Made by a program: the position numbers and the translations under genes
Notes under the pieces: model-generated
Databases searched by the model: none
What the model was told of the DNA's origin: nothing
What the model saw: only the letters and a program-made list of their open reading frames with translations
Origin: Chloroflexota bacterium
Lineage (GTDB): Bacteria; Chloroflexota; Anaerolineae; Aggregatilineales; Phototrophicaceae
NCBI GenBank assembly: GCA_026707745.1
Contig: JAPOWG010000003.1
Coordinates: 47,274 to 111,273, forward strand
Length of the DNA: 64,000 nt
Direction of reading: 5' to 3'
In this document: positions 8,945-16,790 of the stretch, in pieces
Layout of the letters: every line of letters starts with the position of its first letter
Numbering within the stretch: the first letter of the stretch is position 1

Positions 8945-9939
8945 GCCGCCTGCTGGAGATCAATCATCTGAAGAAATACTTTCCCATTCGCGGCGGCTTG
9001 CTAAACCGACGGGTGGCGGACTTCCGCGCGGTCGACGACGTCAGCTTCACGCTGCAAGAAGGCAAAACCCTGGGATTGGTCGGTGAATCCGGTTCCGGCA
9101 AGACGACCATCGGCAAGTGCATATTGCGACTTTTGGAGCCCACGTCCGGACAGATACTCTACGACGGGCAGGACATCACGCATATCAAAGCCCGTGAATT
9201 GCGTCGCCTGCGCAGCGAGATTCAGATGATCTATCAAGCGCCGGCCGCCTCATTGAACGGGCGCATGACTGTCGGGCAGATTATCGGCGAGCCACTTTGG
9301 ATCCACGAAAAGCTGCGTGGAGACGAAGCGCGCGACCGCGTGCTGGAACTGATGACCGTGGTTGGTTTGAAAGAAGAGCACTACTACCGTTACCCCCACG
9401 AATTCAGCGGCGGGCAGCAACAGCGCATTGGCATCGCTCGCGCCCTGGCTGTGCAGCCGCGCTTGATCGTTCTCGACGAGCCGACCTCGGCGCTGGACGT
9501 TTCCGTTCAAGCGCAAATATTAAACTTGTTGCAAGACTTGCAAGATCAATTCGACTTAACTTATCTCTTTATCTCGCATGACCTGGGCGTGGTGCGTTAC
9601 ATGTGCGACGAAGTCGCCTTGCTTTATCTGGGCAAAATCGTCGAAGTGGCGAAGACCGAAGTCATTTTTGAAGAACCCAAGCACCCCTATACCCAGGCGC
9701 TGATTTCCGCCATTCCCGAACCTGATCCAGATCTGCAACGGGAGGAAATCATCATCCGCGGCGATCTGTCGCACGCTTTTCCGCAGAAAGGTTGTCCCTT
9801 TGCGCCGCGCTGCCATGCCGAAAAACTTGCGAGCTGCGATTCCGTTTTGCCACCGTTGCTCGAAGCGGACCGTGGGCATCTGGTCGCCTGTCATTTGCAT
9901 CCTGCCTTATCCGCATCATCCGCATCGGAGTCCCCTTGA
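8941..9939 (+). CDS. ABC transporter ATPase, OppF/DppF type
   Basis: A 332-residue ATPase, partner of the preceding OppD-type subunit. The start at 8941 overlaps the previous stop. Walker A is GESGSGKTT, the signature FSGGQQQRIG, and Walker B LIVLDEPTSALD; the C-terminal oligopeptide domain ends with CPFAPRC. Its stop TGA overlaps the ATG of the DUF917 gene (TGATG at 9937-9941), which implies translational coupling and supports a shared substrate pathway. Confidence 0.92.
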   Translation: MSRLLEINHLKKYFPIRGGLLNRRVADFRAVDDVSFTLQEGKTLGLVGESGSGKTTIGKCILRLLEPTSGQILYDGQDITHIKARELRRLRSEIQMIYQAPAASLNGRMTVGQIIGEPLWIHEKLRGDEARDRVLELMTVVGLKEEHYYRYPHEFSGGQQQRIGIARALAVQPRLIVLDEPTSALDVSVQAQILNLLQDLQDQFDLTYLFISHDLGVVRYMCDEVALLYLGKIVEVAKTEVIFEEPKHPYTQALISAIPEPDPDLQREEIIIRGDLSHAFPQKGCPFAPRCHAEKLASCDSVLPPLLEADRGHLVACHLHPALSASSASESP

Positions 9940-11039
9940 TGCTCAGCCAAATCACATTGGAAGATATCCGTCCCATCGCCATCGGCGCCGGCATCCTGGG
10001 CACGGGCGGGGGAGGCAATCCCTATTTGGGCGGCTTGCACCTGGCGTCGATCATCCGCGAACTGGGACCGCAAAGCATGCTCGATCCCTTCGCGTTGCAA
10101 GATGATGCGCTGGTCTGTGTGGCCGGCAACATCGGGGCGCCGACGGTCAGCATCGAGAAGCTGCCGGAGGGCACCGAGATGCTGCGCGCCTTACGCCTGC
10201 TGGAAGAGCATATCGGACGCGCATTCGACGCCGTCGCGATTGCCGAAATTGGCGGCGCCAATTCCATGCAACCGGTGATTGCCGGCTTATTGGCTGGCAT
10301 CCCTACGGTGGATAGCGACAGCATGGGCCGCGCCTTTCCCGAGATTCAGATGTCCTCTTTTCTTTTCGACGGTGGCGTGACGGTCGCGCCCTATGCGATG
10401 GTAGACGCTGCCGACAACGCGGCGGTCGTTCCACAAGCGGTGAGCGACCTTTGGGGCGAAAAAATCGCGCGCAATATCGCCGTCAGCATGGGCGCCCGCG
10501 CCGGGCTGGTCAGCACAATTATGACCGGCGCGCAGTTAAAGGCGACCGGCGTTCACTACACGATGACCCTGGCTCATCATCTCGGCTGCCAGGTGCTTGC
10601 GGCGCAGCGAGAAAAGTCCGATGTGCCCGAGGCTGTGGCGAACGTGCTGGACGGCCAAGTCATTTTTCATGGCAAAATCAGCGATGTCGACCGCCGCGTC
10701 AGCAAGGGATTCGCGCGCGGCGGCGTTCGTATCGACAGCTTCAGCGGAGCGGATAGGCTGGCAATTGAATTCCAGAACGAGTTTCTGATCGCGTTTATCA
10801 ATGGCGAGGTGGCAGTGACAACTCCCGATCTCATCTGCATCGTCACGGAAGAAGAGGGCGAACCGGTCACGACGGAGTTGCTGCGCTATGGCACGCGCGT
10901 GGCTGTCATCGCTGTGCCGGCGCCCCCGCAGCTCAAGACAGGGGTCGCGCTCGAGGTGGTTGGACCCGGCGCCTTCGGCTACGATGTCGAGTTCCGTCCC
11001 TTGCCGGGCGGTGTCATTGGCCTGGCATCAAGTCTATAA
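9939..11039 (+). CDS. DUF917 family protein (S-methyl thiohydantoin desulfurase-like), copy 1
   Basis: A 366-residue cytoplasmic protein with the family's glycine-rich N-terminus (GAGILGTGGGGNPY), the central DSDSMGRAFPEIQM segment and the ending FGYDVEF. Members of this family are annotated as S-methyl thiohydantoin desulfurase-type proteins and usually accompany hydantoinase A-like genes. This copy is fused by start/stop overlap to the peptide ABC cassette and is most like copy 5 (23167-24252) rather than copies 2-4. The biochemical role here is not known; processing of an imported cyclic or N-modified peptide derivative is inference. Confidence 0.8.
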   Translation: MLSQITLEDIRPIAIGAGILGTGGGGNPYLGGLHLASIIRELGPQSMLDPFALQDDALVCVAGNIGAPTVSIEKLPEGTEMLRALRLLEEHIGRAFDAVAIAEIGGANSMQPVIAGLLAGIPTVDSDSMGRAFPEIQMSSFLFDGGVTVAPYAMVDAADNAAVVPQAVSDLWGEKIARNIAVSMGARAGLVSTIMTGAQLKATGVHYTMTLAHHLGCQVLAAQREKSDVPEAVANVLDGQVIFHGKISDVDRRVSKGFARGGVRIDSFSGADRLAIEFQNEFLIAFINGEVAVTTPDLICIVTEEEGEPVTTELLRYGTRVAVIAVPAPPQLKTGVALEVVGPGAFGYDVEFRPLPGGVIGLASSL

Positions 11040-11089
11040 GTAGAGGATAATAAAAATTACTTAATATTCTTTTTCAACTGGAGGCAACA

Positions 11090-12319
11090 GTGAGATTCAA
11101 ATCGTTTGCGACAATCGTAGCGGTCTTCGCTCTGTGTGGCGCGGCATCGGCGCAGTCTTATTCGATTCGCGTGGATTTCAACACAAACCTGCGCGCTGAA
11201 CCCAGCCTCGATAGCCAGGTCGTTGAATCAGCGTCAGCCGGCTCCATCTTGCAAGTAATCGACAGTTTCAATCGCTGGTTGAAGATTAGCCGGAACAGTC
11301 GCGAAGTCTGGATGGCGAGTTGGGTCAGCCACAGCAGAATCGCGGAGGGCGGCCAGACAGCACCCCAGCCCGCGAGCTATATCGACAATTGTTGTTTCGT
11401 GGATCGGCAGTGCAATACCGAGCAGGATTGGGAAAGTGGCTATTGGGCCTTCCAGCACGGCCAATGCGCCGCGCCGGCGCAGTCTCAGCCGCAAACATCG
11501 GCGCAGCCCGCCAGCAATGTGCCCGCGCAAGTAGACAACTGCTGCTTCGTCGACAGGCAATGCAATACCGATGCGGAATGGACCGACGGGTATCATGCAT
11601 TTCAGACCAATCAGTGCCCGGTATCGGCGGGTGCTCAGCCAGTGGCAGCCACAAGCTCGCAAGCGCCAAGCTCGGCCGCAATACCGCTTTCGACGTCATA
11701 CATGACTGAGGGGGTCAGGCGCTTCCTTGCCGATCCCTCCACAGATCCATTCAACAATTGCTGCTACATTCATCATCCGCGCTGCCAAAGCGAAGAGGAT
11801 TGGACAAACGGCTATTGGGAATTCCAGAACAACCAATGTATCCGTCCTGCGCCTCTTAGGACACGGCCGACAGTAGAAGGCAGCGTCCGCTTTGTGAGCT
11901 ATGCGGAAAGAGCCTTGGGATTGATAGAGATTCACGCGCCGGAGTGGCTGAAATACATCTACGTCAGCGGAATGCGGAAAATAAGAATGAACGATACCGT
12001 TCCAGTGGACTATTCGGGATCAAGGATGGGCTTTAACAACGTCGGATGGATAACACATGTTGCGTTTCAGCAGCGTCATGATCCGAGTTGGACGCCAGCC
12101 GCCCACGAACTAGAGAGTATGGCTGGCGGACTCGCTCATGAAGCCTGCCATGCCATCCAACAGCGCACCTACAGCCAATCGGCCGGCTGGACGAACGAAG
12201 CGGCTTGCATTGAAGCGCAATTGGCTGTCATCGCGGCCATCAATCCCAACTCCCGGGATGTATGGTGGCTGCGGGATTTGATCGCCAATATCCAAAATCC
12301 GGACCGCTGGTGGTGGTAG
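11090..12319 (+). CDS. Secreted SH3/cysteine-module protein with HEACH metallopeptidase-like domain, paralog A
   Basis: A 409-residue protein with a GTG start preceded by GGAGG (11080-11084). Residues 1-21 are a signal peptide ending ASA. Residues 23-85 resemble a bacterial SH3 domain (NLRAEPS, WLKISRN, VWMASWV). Three modules of about 29 residues follow at 98-126, 148-176 and 221-250, each with an NCC pair and two further cysteines, joined by Gln/Pro-rich linkers. The C-terminal domain has H350-E351-x-x-H354, then NE (E370) and C-I-E (E375), the layout of gluzincin-type zinc peptidases. It ends in WWW. First of five tandem paralogs and closest to paralog C. I know no characterised family with this architecture; peptidase function is inferred from the motif. 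Confidence 0.75.
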   Translation: MRFKSFATIVAVFALCGAASAQSYSIRVDFNTNLRAEPSLDSQVVESASAGSILQVIDSFNRWLKISRNSREVWMASWVSHSRIAEGGQTAPQPASYIDNCCFVDRQCNTEQDWESGYWAFQHGQCAAPAQSQPQTSAQPASNVPAQVDNCCFVDRQCNTDAEWTDGYHAFQTNQCPVSAGAQPVAATSSQAPSSAAIPLSTSYMTEGVRRFLADPSTDPFNNCCYIHHPRCQSEEDWTNGYWEFQNNQCIRPAPLRTRPTVEGSVRFVSYAERALGLIEIHAPEWLKYIYVSGMRKIRMNDTVPVDYSGSRMGFNNVGWITHVAFQQRHDPSWTPAAHELESMAGGLAHEACHAIQQRTYSQSAGWTNEAACIEAQLAVIAAINPNSRDVWWLRDLIANIQNPDRWWW

Positions 12320-12340
12320 AGACACGACAGTTCATGCGCA

Positions 12341-12365
12341 GATTGTTGGATTAATGTCAACAATC
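12341..12365. promoter_or_regulatory. Conserved hairpin between paralogs A and B
   Basis: GATTGTTG (12341-12348) and CAACAATC (12358-12365) form a perfect 8-bp stem with a 9-nt loop. The same hairpin and nearly the same surrounding sequence recur between paralogs C and D. No T-run follows, so it may be a processing or regulatory structure rather than a terminator. Confidence 0.5.
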
Positions 12366-12402
12366 ACGCAAGACGAAGGCAAATCAGAAAAGGAATTTCC
12401 CA

Positions 12403-13752
12403 ATGAGAGCGAAGCTGCTGGCGACAATAATAGCCGTGTTTTGTCTATACAGTATGGCATCGGCGCAGGGCTATGATATTCGCACCACTAGCAGAAACAA
12501 TTTGCGGGCCGCGCCCAGCCTTGATGGAACATTTCTTGAAACCGTGCCGTCGGGTACAGTCCTGCATGTCGTTGGCAGGTTGAACCGTTGGCTGAGGATT
12601 AGCCGAAACGGGCGCGAAGTCTGGATGGCGGATTGGCTAGGCTACAGCCGCATCGAAGGCAGCGAAGGTACAGCACCCCAGCCCGCGAGCAATTTACCCG
12701 CGAACGTTGACAACTGCTGTTTCGTCGACCGGCTATGCAATACGGCTGCGGACTGGACAGAGGGCTGGCACGCCTTCCAAGGCGGCCTATGCGCCGCGCC
12801 CGCGCAGTCTCAGCCACAGACGCCCACGCAGCCGGTCAGCAATGTACCCGCGCAAGTGGACAACTGCTGTTTCGTCGACCGGCAATGCCATACGCCTGTG
12901 GACTGGGAGATCGGCTATTACGCTTTCCGGGATGGTCAATGTGCCGCGCCGGGGCAGGCTCAGCCGCAGGCTTCGGCGCAGACCGTCGGCAATGCCTCCG
13001 GGCCAATTGACAACTGTTGTTTCGTTGACTGGCAATGCCACAACGAGGGCGATTGGGAGCAAGGCTTTTACGCTTATCTAGCAGGCCAGTGCACGGTTTC
13101 GCCGGGCTCTTCGGCGTCGAGCCCGGCCGGGATATCAGTTTCGACGCCCAACATGACTGAGGGGGTCAAACGCTTTCTCGCCAATCCCTCCATAGATCCG
13201 TTCAACAATTGCTGTTTCATGCACTATGATGGCACTTGTCACAGCGACGAAGACTGGGAGCGTGGCGCTTTGCAATATCAGAATCACCAATGCATTCATC
13301 CAGCGCCTCTCTGGACGCGTCCCGTAATCGTGGGCAACGACTCGCCATTGGGCACAGTCAAGTTTACAAAACTTGTGAACACTGCCCTGGAATTGATGCG
13401 GGTTCATACGCCGGAGTGGCTGAAATATATTGACGTCAGTGGGGTGCGGGAGTTTAGGCTGCTCCCTGCGGATGTCGGGGGTGGGTTCTTCAACCGGCAT
13501 TGGTCCGTAGGGCATGGCTACTACAGTTGGCAGCAAGAAGATCCAAACTGGGAACCCGATCTCGATTATATTGTGGGTTACGCTGGCGGCATCACGCATG
13601 AAGCTTGTCACGCTATCAAGCAGCGAACCTACACCCAGACAACGGGCTGGGCAAACGAATTGCCTTGCGTCGAAGCGCAGTTGGCTGTCATTGAAACAAT
13701 CAAACCCGACTCCCGGGACGTTGGTTGGCTGCGGAATATGGCCGGACAGTAA
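12403..13752 (+). CDS. Secreted SH3/cysteine-module protein with HEACH metallopeptidase-like domain, paralog B
   Basis: A 449-residue secreted protein with signal peptide 1-21 (ASA/QG) and the AAGGAA site shared with its neighbours. The SH3-like domain is of the second type (YDIRTTSRNNLRAAPSLDG). There are three standard cysteine modules (about 103-130, 153-180, 203-230) and one divergent module (267-297). The motif residues are H399, E400, H403, E419 and E424. The protein stops at RNMAGQ, short of the aromatic tail found in A, C and D; DNA resembling that tail continues past the stop, so a stop-creating change seems to have trimmed it. Belongs with D and E by sequence. Confidence 0.75.
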   Translation: MRAKLLATIIAVFCLYSMASAQGYDIRTTSRNNLRAAPSLDGTFLETVPSGTVLHVVGRLNRWLRISRNGREVWMADWLGYSRIEGSEGTAPQPASNLPANVDNCCFVDRLCNTAADWTEGWHAFQGGLCAAPAQSQPQTPTQPVSNVPAQVDNCCFVDRQCHTPVDWEIGYYAFRDGQCAAPGQAQPQASAQTVGNASGPIDNCCFVDWQCHNEGDWEQGFYAYLAGQCTVSPGSSASSPAGISVSTPNMTEGVKRFLANPSIDPFNNCCFMHYDGTCHSDEDWERGALQYQNHQCIHPAPLWTRPVIVGNDSPLGTVKFTKLVNTALELMRVHTPEWLKYIDVSGVREFRLLPADVGGGFFNRHWSVGHGYYSWQQEDPNWEPDLDYIVGYAGGITHEACHAIKQRTYTQTTGWANELPCVEAQLAVIETIKPDSRDVGWLRNMAGQ

Positions 13753-13882
13753 CCGGAACCCTGAATACCGGAGACGGTAAAGGTGGCACGTACGCCCCCG
13801 GTGGTTCGCACGCTCATGCGAGATGTTGGATTGATTTCGAAATTTTCTCAAAGAGAAGATAAATGAGAAAAGGAATTTCCCA

Positions 13883-15118
13883 ATGAAAGCGAAGCTGCTT
13901 GCGGCCATAGTATCGATTCTTGCTTTATGCAGTGTGGCATCGGCGCAGTCTTATTCGATTCGCGTGGAATTCAACACAAATTTGCGCGCTGGACACAGCC
14001 TCGAGAGTCAGGTCGTTGAATCAGCGCCAGCCGGCTCCATCTTGCAAGTAATCGACAGTTTCAATCGCTGGTTGAAGATTAGCCGGAACGGTCGCGAAGT
14101 CTGGATGGCGAGTTGGGTAAGCCACAGCAGAATCGCGGAGGGCGGCCAGACAGCACCCCAGCCCGCGAGCAATATCGACAACTGCTGTTTCGTTGACCGG
14201 CAGTGCAACAGCGATCAAGAATGGACCGACGGGTATTGGGCATTCCAGAACGGTCAGTGCGCTGCCCCTGTGCAATCTCAGCAGCAAACGCCCACACAGC
14301 CCGTCAGCGGTGCGCCCGCGCAAGTTGACAATTGCTGTTTCGTTGATCGTCAATGTAATACCGATGCGGAATGGACTGATGGCTATTGGGCTTACCAGAA
14401 TAATCAGTGCCCGGTTACGGCGGGCTCACAGCCAGTGGCAGCCACAAGCTCGCAAGCGCCGAGCGCTGCCGCAATAATGCTTTCGACGTCATACATGACT
14501 GAGGGGGTCAGGCGCTTCCTTGCCGATCCCTCCACAGATCCATTCAACAATTGCTGCTACATTCATCATCCGCGCTGCCAAAGCGAAGAGGATTGGAACA
14601 ACGGCTATAGGGCATTCCAGAACAATCAGTGTATAGGGCCGGCGCCTCTCGGGACGCGTCCCGCAATTGTGGGCGACGACTCGCCATTTGGAACCGCCAA
14701 TTTTACAAGGCTTGTGAACGCCGCTCTGGATTTGATAGGGATTCATGCGCCGGAGTGGCTGAAGTATATCTACATCAGTGGAGCGCGAGAAATTCAGTTG
14801 CAGCCGCCCGACAGTGGAGGGGGCTTTGGCAATACCATTTGGGCCATACGCGGCGGCTTTAGCAGCGATTTTTACAACGATCCTAACTGGGCGCCCGACC
14901 ACCATTTTGTTGCGGGTTATGCCGGCTTTATCGCTCATGAAGCCTGTCATGCCATCCAGCAACGTACTTACAGCCAATCTGAGGGCTGGACCAACGAAGC
15001 GGCTTGCGTCGAAGCGCAGTTGGCTGTCATTCAAGCCATCAATCCCAACTCCCGGGATGTATGGTGGCTGCGGGATTTGATCGCTAATATCCAAAACCCT
15101 GACCGCTGGTGGTGGTAG
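13883..15118 (+). CDS. Secreted SH3/cysteine-module protein with HEACH metallopeptidase-like domain, paralog C
   Basis: A 411-residue secreted protein, the closest relative of paralog A: signal peptide (VASAQS), SH3-like domain of the SIRVEFNTNLRA type, two standard cysteine modules, one divergent CCYIHHPRC module, then the HEACH domain with H352, E353, H356 and the downstream NEAAC-E. About 115 bp around 14478-14596 appear identical to the matching part of paralog A. The aromatic tail DRWWW is intact. The start is the first ATG after GGAATTTCCCA, as in B and D. The extracellular location is supported by the signal peptide and the paired cysteines; the substrate is unknown. Confidence 0.75.
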   Translation: MKAKLLAAIVSILALCSVASAQSYSIRVEFNTNLRAGHSLESQVVESAPAGSILQVIDSFNRWLKISRNGREVWMASWVSHSRIAEGGQTAPQPASNIDNCCFVDRQCNSDQEWTDGYWAFQNGQCAAPVQSQQQTPTQPVSGAPAQVDNCCFVDRQCNTDAEWTDGYWAYQNNQCPVTAGSQPVAATSSQAPSAAAIMLSTSYMTEGVRRFLADPSTDPFNNCCYIHHPRCQSEEDWNNGYRAFQNNQCIGPAPLGTRPAIVGDDSPFGTANFTRLVNAALDLIGIHAPEWLKYIYISGAREIQLQPPDSGGGFGNTIWAIRGGFSSDFYNDPNWAPDHHFVAGYAGFIAHEACHAIQQRTYSQSEGWTNEAACVEAQLAVIQAINPNSRDVWWLRDLIANIQNPDRWWW

Positions 15119-15139
15119 AGACGCGATATCTCATGCGCA

Positions 15140-15164
15140 GATTGTTGGATTAATGTCAACAATC
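15140..15164. promoter_or_regulatory. Conserved hairpin between paralogs C and D
   Basis: The same 8-bp GATTGTTG/CAACAATC stem and 9-nt loop as at 12341-12365, in an 83-bp spacer nearly identical to the A-B spacer. This indicates that an A-B gene pair was duplicated as a block. Confidence 0.5.
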
Positions 15165-15201
15165 ACGCGAGACGAAGGCAAATCAGAAAAGGAATTTCCC
15201 A

Positions 15202-16683
15202 ATGAAAGCGAAGTTGCTGGTGACGATAGTAGCCGTGTTTTGTCTATACAGTATGGTATCGGCGCAGGGCTATGATATTCGCACCACTAGCAGAAACAAT
15301 TTGCGGGCCGCGCCCAGCCTTGACGGAACATTTCTTGAAACTGTGCCATCGGGTACAGTCCTGCATGTCGTTGGCAGGCTGAACCGTTGGCTGAGGATTA
15401 GCCGGAACGGGCGCGAAGTCTGGATGGCGGATTGGGTCGGTTACAGCCGCGTCGAAAGCAGCGCAGGTGCGGCGCCCCAGCCGGCGATCAATGTACCGGC
15501 GCAGGTGGATAACTGCTGTTTCGTCGACAGGCAATGCCAGAGCGCGCAGGACTGGGAAAATGGCTACTGGGCCTTCCAGAACAACCAATGCGCGACGCCG
15601 GGGCAGTCTCAGCCACAGAGACCAACACAGCCGGTCAGCATTGTAACCACGAATGTTGACAATTGCTGTTTTGTGGATCGGCAATGCCATACGCCTGTGG
15701 ACTGGGAGAATGGCTATTATGCTTTTCGGGATGGTCAATGCCCGGCTCCAGCACAGTCTCAGCCCCAGACACCAACGCAGCCGGTCAGAAATGTACCGGC
15801 TAATGTTGACAATTGCTGTTTCGTCGATCGGCAATGCCATACGCCTGCGGACTGGGAGAATGGCTATTACGCCTTCCGGGACAACCAGTGCGCGGCCCAG
15901 GCTCAGGCCCAGACATACTCACAGCCGGCGGGCAATGCCTCCGGGCCAATTGACAACTGCTGTAGGGTCAACCGGCAGTGCCACAACGCGGATGATTGGG
16001 ACCAAGGCTTTTACGCCTATCTGGCGGGCGAGTGCCCGGTGTCGGGCGGCGCGAGAAGAGTGGCCTGGACCTCATACATGCCCGCCGGGGTGACGCAATT
16101 CTTAACAGATCTCTCCAGAGATCCGTTCAACAATTGCTGTTACATGCACCATGGCACCTGCCACAGCAGCGACGACTGGTCGCGCGGCCATAGGGATTAC
16201 CGCAGAGGCGAGTGCATTCGTCCAGCGCCTCTTGGGACGCGCCCCGCGATCGTTGGCAACGACAAGTTCAGATACCTCGTGGAAAACGCCTTGGCGTTGA
16301 TAGCGACTCATGCGCCCGAGTGGCTGCACTTCATCGATAACAGCGGAACGCTTATGTTTGAAGCGCGGGTCGATCAAGCAGGGGGCTTTTATAACCAACA
16401 ATGGTCCATCGTACATGGCTGGACCAAGTTTGAGAACGATGATCCGCACTGGTTGCCGGACTACGATTATTTGGTGGGTTATGCTGGCGGCATCACGCAT
16501 GAAGCCTGTCATGCCATCATGCAACGAACTTACAGCCAAACAGCGGGCTGGAGAAACGAGGCGCCTTGCGTCGAAGCGCAGTTGGCTGTCATCGAGGCTA
16601 TCAATCCCAACTCCCCGGATGTCCCCTGGCTGCGGGACCTGGTGGCCAATATCCGCAACCCGGAAGTCTGGTGGTGGGACTAA
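15202..16683 (+). CDS. Secreted SH3/cysteine-module protein with HEACH metallopeptidase-like domain, paralog D
   Basis: A 493-residue secreted protein with four standard cysteine modules plus the divergent CCYMHHGTC module, the highest count in the array (shared with E). Signal peptide 1-21, then an SH3-like domain of the B type. The HEACH motif begins at H433, followed by NEAPC-E and an intact aromatic tail (VWWWD). Bases 15364-15869 are identical to 16953-17458 in paralog E over 506 bp, which points to very recent duplication or gene conversion. The preceding spacer matches the A-B spacer. Function as a zinc peptidase is inferred. Confidence 0.75.
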   Translation: MKAKLLVTIVAVFCLYSMVSAQGYDIRTTSRNNLRAAPSLDGTFLETVPSGTVLHVVGRLNRWLRISRNGREVWMADWVGYSRVESSAGAAPQPAINVPAQVDNCCFVDRQCQSAQDWENGYWAFQNNQCATPGQSQPQRPTQPVSIVTTNVDNCCFVDRQCHTPVDWENGYYAFRDGQCPAPAQSQPQTPTQPVRNVPANVDNCCFVDRQCHTPADWENGYYAFRDNQCAAQAQAQTYSQPAGNASGPIDNCCRVNRQCHNADDWDQGFYAYLAGECPVSGGARRVAWTSYMPAGVTQFLTDLSRDPFNNCCYMHHGTCHSSDDWSRGHRDYRRGECIRPAPLGTRPAIVGNDKFRYLVENALALIATHAPEWLHFIDNSGTLMFEARVDQAGGFYNQQWSIVHGWTKFENDDPHWLPDYDYLVGYAGGITHEACHAIMQRTYSQTAGWRNEAPCVEAQLAVIEAINPNSPDVPWLRDLVANIRNPEVWWWD

Positions 16684-16790
16684 TAGCGATGTGGCTGAAC
16701 TTGTCGGCGATGCGACAGTTCAGGCGAAGGTTCTTGGAAAAGTGTCCGTAGTCTCGGGACGCGACGACGTATGAGAAATGGAGTTTTCCA

